The notes beneath the pieces are model-generated. The model saw only the letters and a program-made list of their open reading frames with translations, was not told the origin of the DNA and ran no database searches. This document shows, piece after piece, positions 60,933 through 64,000 of a stretch of DNA of 64,000 bases. The stretch comes from Calcarisporiella thermophila CBS 279.70 (lineage: Eukaryota > Calcarisporiellomycota): positions 452,921 through 516,920 of the forward strand of contig NW_027192196.1 of the NCBI RefSeq assembly GCF_041956535.1, read 5' to 3'. The position numbers were made by a program, and so were the translations under genes. The first letter of the stretch is position 1. Each line of letters begins with the position of its first letter.

Positions 60933-60939
60933 TATAAAA
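60933..60939 (+). promoter_or_regulatory. TATA box of the transporter gene
   Basis: TATAAAA, 67 bp before the ATG at 61006, between the CGG/CCG sites and the start codon. Position and sequence suit a regulated fungal promoter. Confidence 0.6.
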
Positions 60940-61005
60940 GCTGGAGATTGCAAGCATCGCTTCCTTTGACAAAATTACATTTTCCCTTATTCTCCATATT
61001 TAAAC

Positions 61006-62701
61006 ATGACATCTATATCCGAGAATTCCGACACTAATGTCAGCCATGATAATAAGCAGCCTGATTCCCTCAGTAGCAATAAGAATCTTGAGAGGTTGGA
61101 GAAGGTACCGCCCCCGGATTGCCTTTATGGTTGGGTGGTGGTTTGCGCAGTGTTCTTTGTCGTGTTCTTTGTTTTTGGCATGGCCTTAAGCTATGGTGTC
61201 TATCAGGTATTGCTAGGCATCAATTTGCTTATTTCGCCTTGGATTATTAATTATATCCTTCTCATCTAGGATCTGTATGCCAATGATATCTTCAGGGGGG
61301 AATCATTATTGAAGATTACCTATATTGGGAGTGTGGCAAACGGTACGATGTTTTTGTTTGGCCCTATTAGTGGCGTCCTGCTGGCATACGTTGGACACAG
61401 AGGAATGATGCTCATGGCGTGCGTACTCTCTCCTCTGGGATTTCTTCTGGCCAGTTTCTCAACCGAAGTTGGTTTTTTGCGTCCTAGTTGACTGCTATTT
61501 TATTTTTCTCTAATTTGCTTGCTTATATGATTCTTTTAGATTTGGCAGCTCTATTTAACCCAAGGGCTAATCGTGGGAGCAGGAAGTGGATGTGCATTTT
61601 TCGGATCGATATCACTCACCGCGCTTTGGTTCGAGAAATATCGCGGGCTTGCAACCGGTATAGCCATTTCAGGGTCAGGATTTGGCGGCCTTGCCCTGGC
61701 CCCTCTCATCCGCTTGCTGATCGACCGGGTGGGTTACCGCTGGTCCCTACGTGTCCTTGCCTTTATCGGGATGGGATGTTATGCATTTGCGGCTGCTTTC
61801 CTTCGTCCTCGGATTAGGCGCCCCTCACCGCGCAAAATTCGCCTACTCGATTTCTCGGTTTTAAACAAAAAGTTAAGCGTGCTTGTGTTGGTGGGTTCGT
61901 TTGCGATGCTTGGGTATTGGCAACCATTCTTTATGATACCAGGTATGTTGCGATGAAATATCACGATGGGACGACTTATCGAGATTTTGTATTCCCTCTC
62001 CAACCTAGGTTACGCAATTTCAGAAACAGGCATCAGTTCGACAACGGCTGCGGTTCTGGTGGGGGTGATGTCGGGTGTGAACTCGGTTGCGCGCATTGTA
62101 TTGGGCGGCATTGCTGATATCTAGTATGCAAGCTTGCATAGATGCCTTGTATTTGACCCCGTCCCTGACTGATTCTTTGTCATCATTCTATAGTGGTCGA
62201 GTCAATATTCTTTTCCTCTCAGTTTTGGTCTCTGGACTCTCCATTCTACTACTTTGGGTATTTGCAAATTATTTTGGAGTCCTTGTGCTCTTTATTATAT
62301 TCTATGGAGCCAGCTCAGGTATGCGAATTCAATCTTCAAGCACTTTATTACACTAGAGTTGTGATGATGCCTTATCTCTTCTACAGGAGGATTTATCAGC
62401 TTGTTCCCAGTCATCGTGGCCGAGTTAGCCAAACCAGAAGACATCCCTGTGGCGATTGGCTTTGCCTTCTTTGCATTTGCCGTTGGAAGCTTTCTCGGTC
62501 CTGGTTTTACGATTCTATTGCGATCTGCCGGCGGCAATTTAGCTGGAATTATATTTGCAGGATGGTATGTAGTTGATTATTATTGAGTCTATTTTGGGCC
62601 TTCAAGAATTAACCTGTCCCAATAGTGTCACCCTCGTCGCTGCGTTGTTTTCCGTCTGGCTGCGATACCTCCTGGACAAACGAATTTTTGCAAAAGTGTA
62701 A
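61006..62701 (+). CDS. MFS transporter, monocarboxylate-porter type (SLC16-like)
   Basis: About 470 residues from seven exons, joined after GVYQ, SFSTE, FMIP, GGIADI, GASSG and FAG. A hydrophilic N-terminus ends in PPPDCLYGWVVVCAVFF, matching the monocarboxylate porter signature (PDGG[WY]GWVV). Twelve membrane segments are visible, with GVLLAYVGHRGMM (loop 2-3), GLIVGAGSGCAFFGSISLTA, YRGLATGIAISGSGFGGLAL and, after the central loop, GISSTTAAVLVGVMSGVNSV and PEDIPVAIGFAFFAFAVGSF. Relatives include yeast Mch proteins and animal MCTs, which move lactate, pyruvate or other small acids or riboflavin. The substrate is not predictable. The promoter holds a TATA box and CGG/CCG sites, suggesting regulated expression. 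Confidence 0.9.
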
Positions 62702-63806
62702 ATGATTTTAATCTTTCCATTACCAATTCGAGTGCATAGACATGTTGAATTTACCATTACATAATAAAGAATGCTATTGAAGATATCAAACGGCCTAAAC
62801 AATAACCATCTTTATGAGCCATAATAGGCTAATTCAAACTGGTTCAGAGCCTCATCCCCAGCAGGGAGGAGTTTAGTAAAGCAGGAATGCTGGATTGAAT
62901 AGAGGGGAGCCGGCTTTTAACGTTCATATCACCCAGCCCATTTACACGAGCTAACCGCCGTGAGGCTTGTATGGGATTCATTCGGTTTAAAATACTCCAC
63001 TCTTGCATTATCTCGGCGACATTGTCTTACGAAAACGCCTATTCTGGGTGAATTGAGTGTTGTTGGGTGTCAAGTCCTTATGAAGGAAAACACTAAACTT
63101 TAACATCCAGTTTTGCACGGAGAGGCATTAATTGACAACCGGTTTGGTACAATCCATACCCCAGTTAGCGGAGTCATTGACCTTTCAGGATTATAGAAAT
63201 AGGAGGGTTGCAGCAATAGGATAATTTGTAGAGTATTTGGTGTAGTCGCAATAATAGAAGAGGTAGCAGACAGTTTCTTGACGATTCTGTACTCGGAGTG
63301 TGGAACAGGCAATGCTTTTGTGGAATTCATCACGATCTTGTTGTATTGCTTAATAAAATCATTATCCAATGTTTGCTTAGGCTGTTATTTTGGCTCGAAA
63401 AGTTTTCTTCAGTAGTTGAATGGAAATGCCCTCTACTCTGAGTTTTTGCCTATACTAGTAGCTGTCATGTCTGGATTCTTTGGACAATATTGCTCGCTAA
63501 ATCTATTAATAGAGGAACTATAGGAGGTTAAAAAAGCTAGCATATATACATAGCACAGGCCACTGCATGGAGGAACAAGGTTGCTACTCCAAGGAGCAAT
63601 GATCTTGATGTATTGTTGGCAATGCAAGGTTCGATATTTATAATTCTAATTCGTAATGGAGTATGGGATTCGGGGCTGCATTGGAGGGTTGTGTGACTGG
63701 CAATTTGCTATCACCCCCTTTTTTCTTCCCCACCTTTTTTTTTATTTTACTTCACCGAATTCTTTTCCCACTCTTCCCCCTTTTCATTTCATCCGCGGCT
63801 TCAGCC
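62702..63806. other. gene-free interval after the transporter
   Basis: About 1.1 kb with no convincing gene. A minus-strand frame at 63100-63369 lacks an ATG at its 5' end and shows no family motif. The last 150 bp are strongly pyrimidine-rich, as seen before other starts in this window. Confidence 0.4.
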
Positions 63807-64000
63807 ATGTTATCTTCACTCTTCTACATATGGCGGGACTGGTTTTTTCTCCCCTCGGTGCGCTTGGGCGTTAATCTCTACTACCTCTTCTGGCCAGCAG
63901 GTATACTGTTTGATCCTGTAGGTTGGCTGGGGATACCGGAACTACTAGGTGTACAGCGCCCTTATTATGCCGACGCCAAGAAACCAGCGCCTTCAGAGAA
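63807..64000 (+). CDS. possible 5' end of a gene running off the window
   Basis: From the ATG at 63807 a frame stays open through all 64 codons to the window edge. It begins MLSSLFYIWRDWFFLPSVRL, with many aromatic and hydrophobic residues, then IPELLGVQRPYYADAKKPAP. It follows a C/T-rich tract like those before other start codons here. A GTATAC at 63901 could be a splice donor. No family recognised. Confidence 0.4.
   Translation, partial: MLSSLFYIWRDWFFLPSVRLGVNLYYLFWPAGILFDPVGWLGIPELLGVQRPYYADAKKPAPSE

Noticed and set aside
63100-63369. 89-codon minus-strand frame
   Set aside because: No ATG at its 5' end, no motifs, isolated in non-coding DNA.
1-64000. tRNA, rRNA, CRISPR arrays, prokaryotic operons
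   Set aside because: I found no cloverleaf-compatible A/B box pairs, no rRNA segments and no regularly spaced repeats; gene structure is eukaryotic throughout.

Overview
The window is nuclear DNA of a fungus, most likely an early-diverging (non-Dikarya) lineage. The fungal evidence is a Zn2Cys6 regulator with its large C-terminal region, the polyphosphate polymerase VTC4, Csf1, a HEK2-type triple-KH protein and Vps5. The early-diverging suggestion rests on an MT-A70 methyltransferase, a degraded DIRS-type reverse transcriptase/RNase H, and a candidate Fanconi-core-like protein. The species cannot be named from sequence alone. Genes are close together and most are broken by many short GT-AG introns of about 50-70 nt, so most models below were assembled by joining exons by eye. 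Spans run from start codon to stop codon with introns included.

Layout. 1-2249 (-): 5' part of HID1, cut by the window edge. 2454-14662 (+): a giant CSF1/BLTP1 lipid-transfer protein with an intron-dense 5' part and a single 7-kb last exon. 15.2-18.0 kb: a triple-KH RNA-binding protein (+) convergent with an FMN-dependent hydroxyacid oxidase (-). 18.0-19.95 kb: a long gene-free AT-rich stretch. 19.95-36.4 kb: a tandem (+) run of VTC4, an MT-A70 methyltransferase, exocyst Sec3, ATP synthase subunit 4, Argonaute, MPP10 and a ubiquitin-like/ribosomal S31 fusion. 36.6-43.2 kb: signal peptidase subunit SPC1 (-), retromer Vps5 (+), an amino acid transporter (-) and GID4/Vid24 (-). 43.5-50.3 kb: a membrane-anchored kelch protein (+), a large propeller/coiled-coil protein with FAAP100/FANCB-like architecture (-) and an alpha/beta hydrolase (+), in DNA that looks richer in GC. 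50.9-55.2 kb: ESCRT-III Snf7 (+) and a USP3-type deubiquitinase (-). 55.5-56.55 kb: a dead DIRS-like fragment. 57-62.7 kb: a Zn2Cys6 regulator (-) and a monocarboxylate-type MFS transporter (+), with CGG/CCG motifs and a TATA box before the transporter. From 63807 a reading frame runs off the right edge.

Most genes are housekeeping: membrane contact and trafficking (CSF1, HID1, SEC3, VPS5, SNF7), ubiquitin biology (GID4, USP, the S31 fusion), ribosome biogenesis (MPP10, S31) and energy/phosphate (ATP4, VTC4). The points most worth a second look are: (1) the ubiquitin half of the S31 fusion has lost residues needed for ubiquitin function; (2) the MT-A70 protein carries DPPF in place of DPPW and may belong to the fungal DNA-6mA machinery; (3) the 45.5-48.7 kb protein may be a Fanconi core subunit; (4) Argonaute appears to need a 31-nt last intron to reach its conserved C-terminus; (5) Sec3 seems to lack its N-terminal lipid-binding domain; (6) the transporter promoter has CGG-N10-CCG and CGG-N7-CCG sites near a Zn2Cys6 gene.
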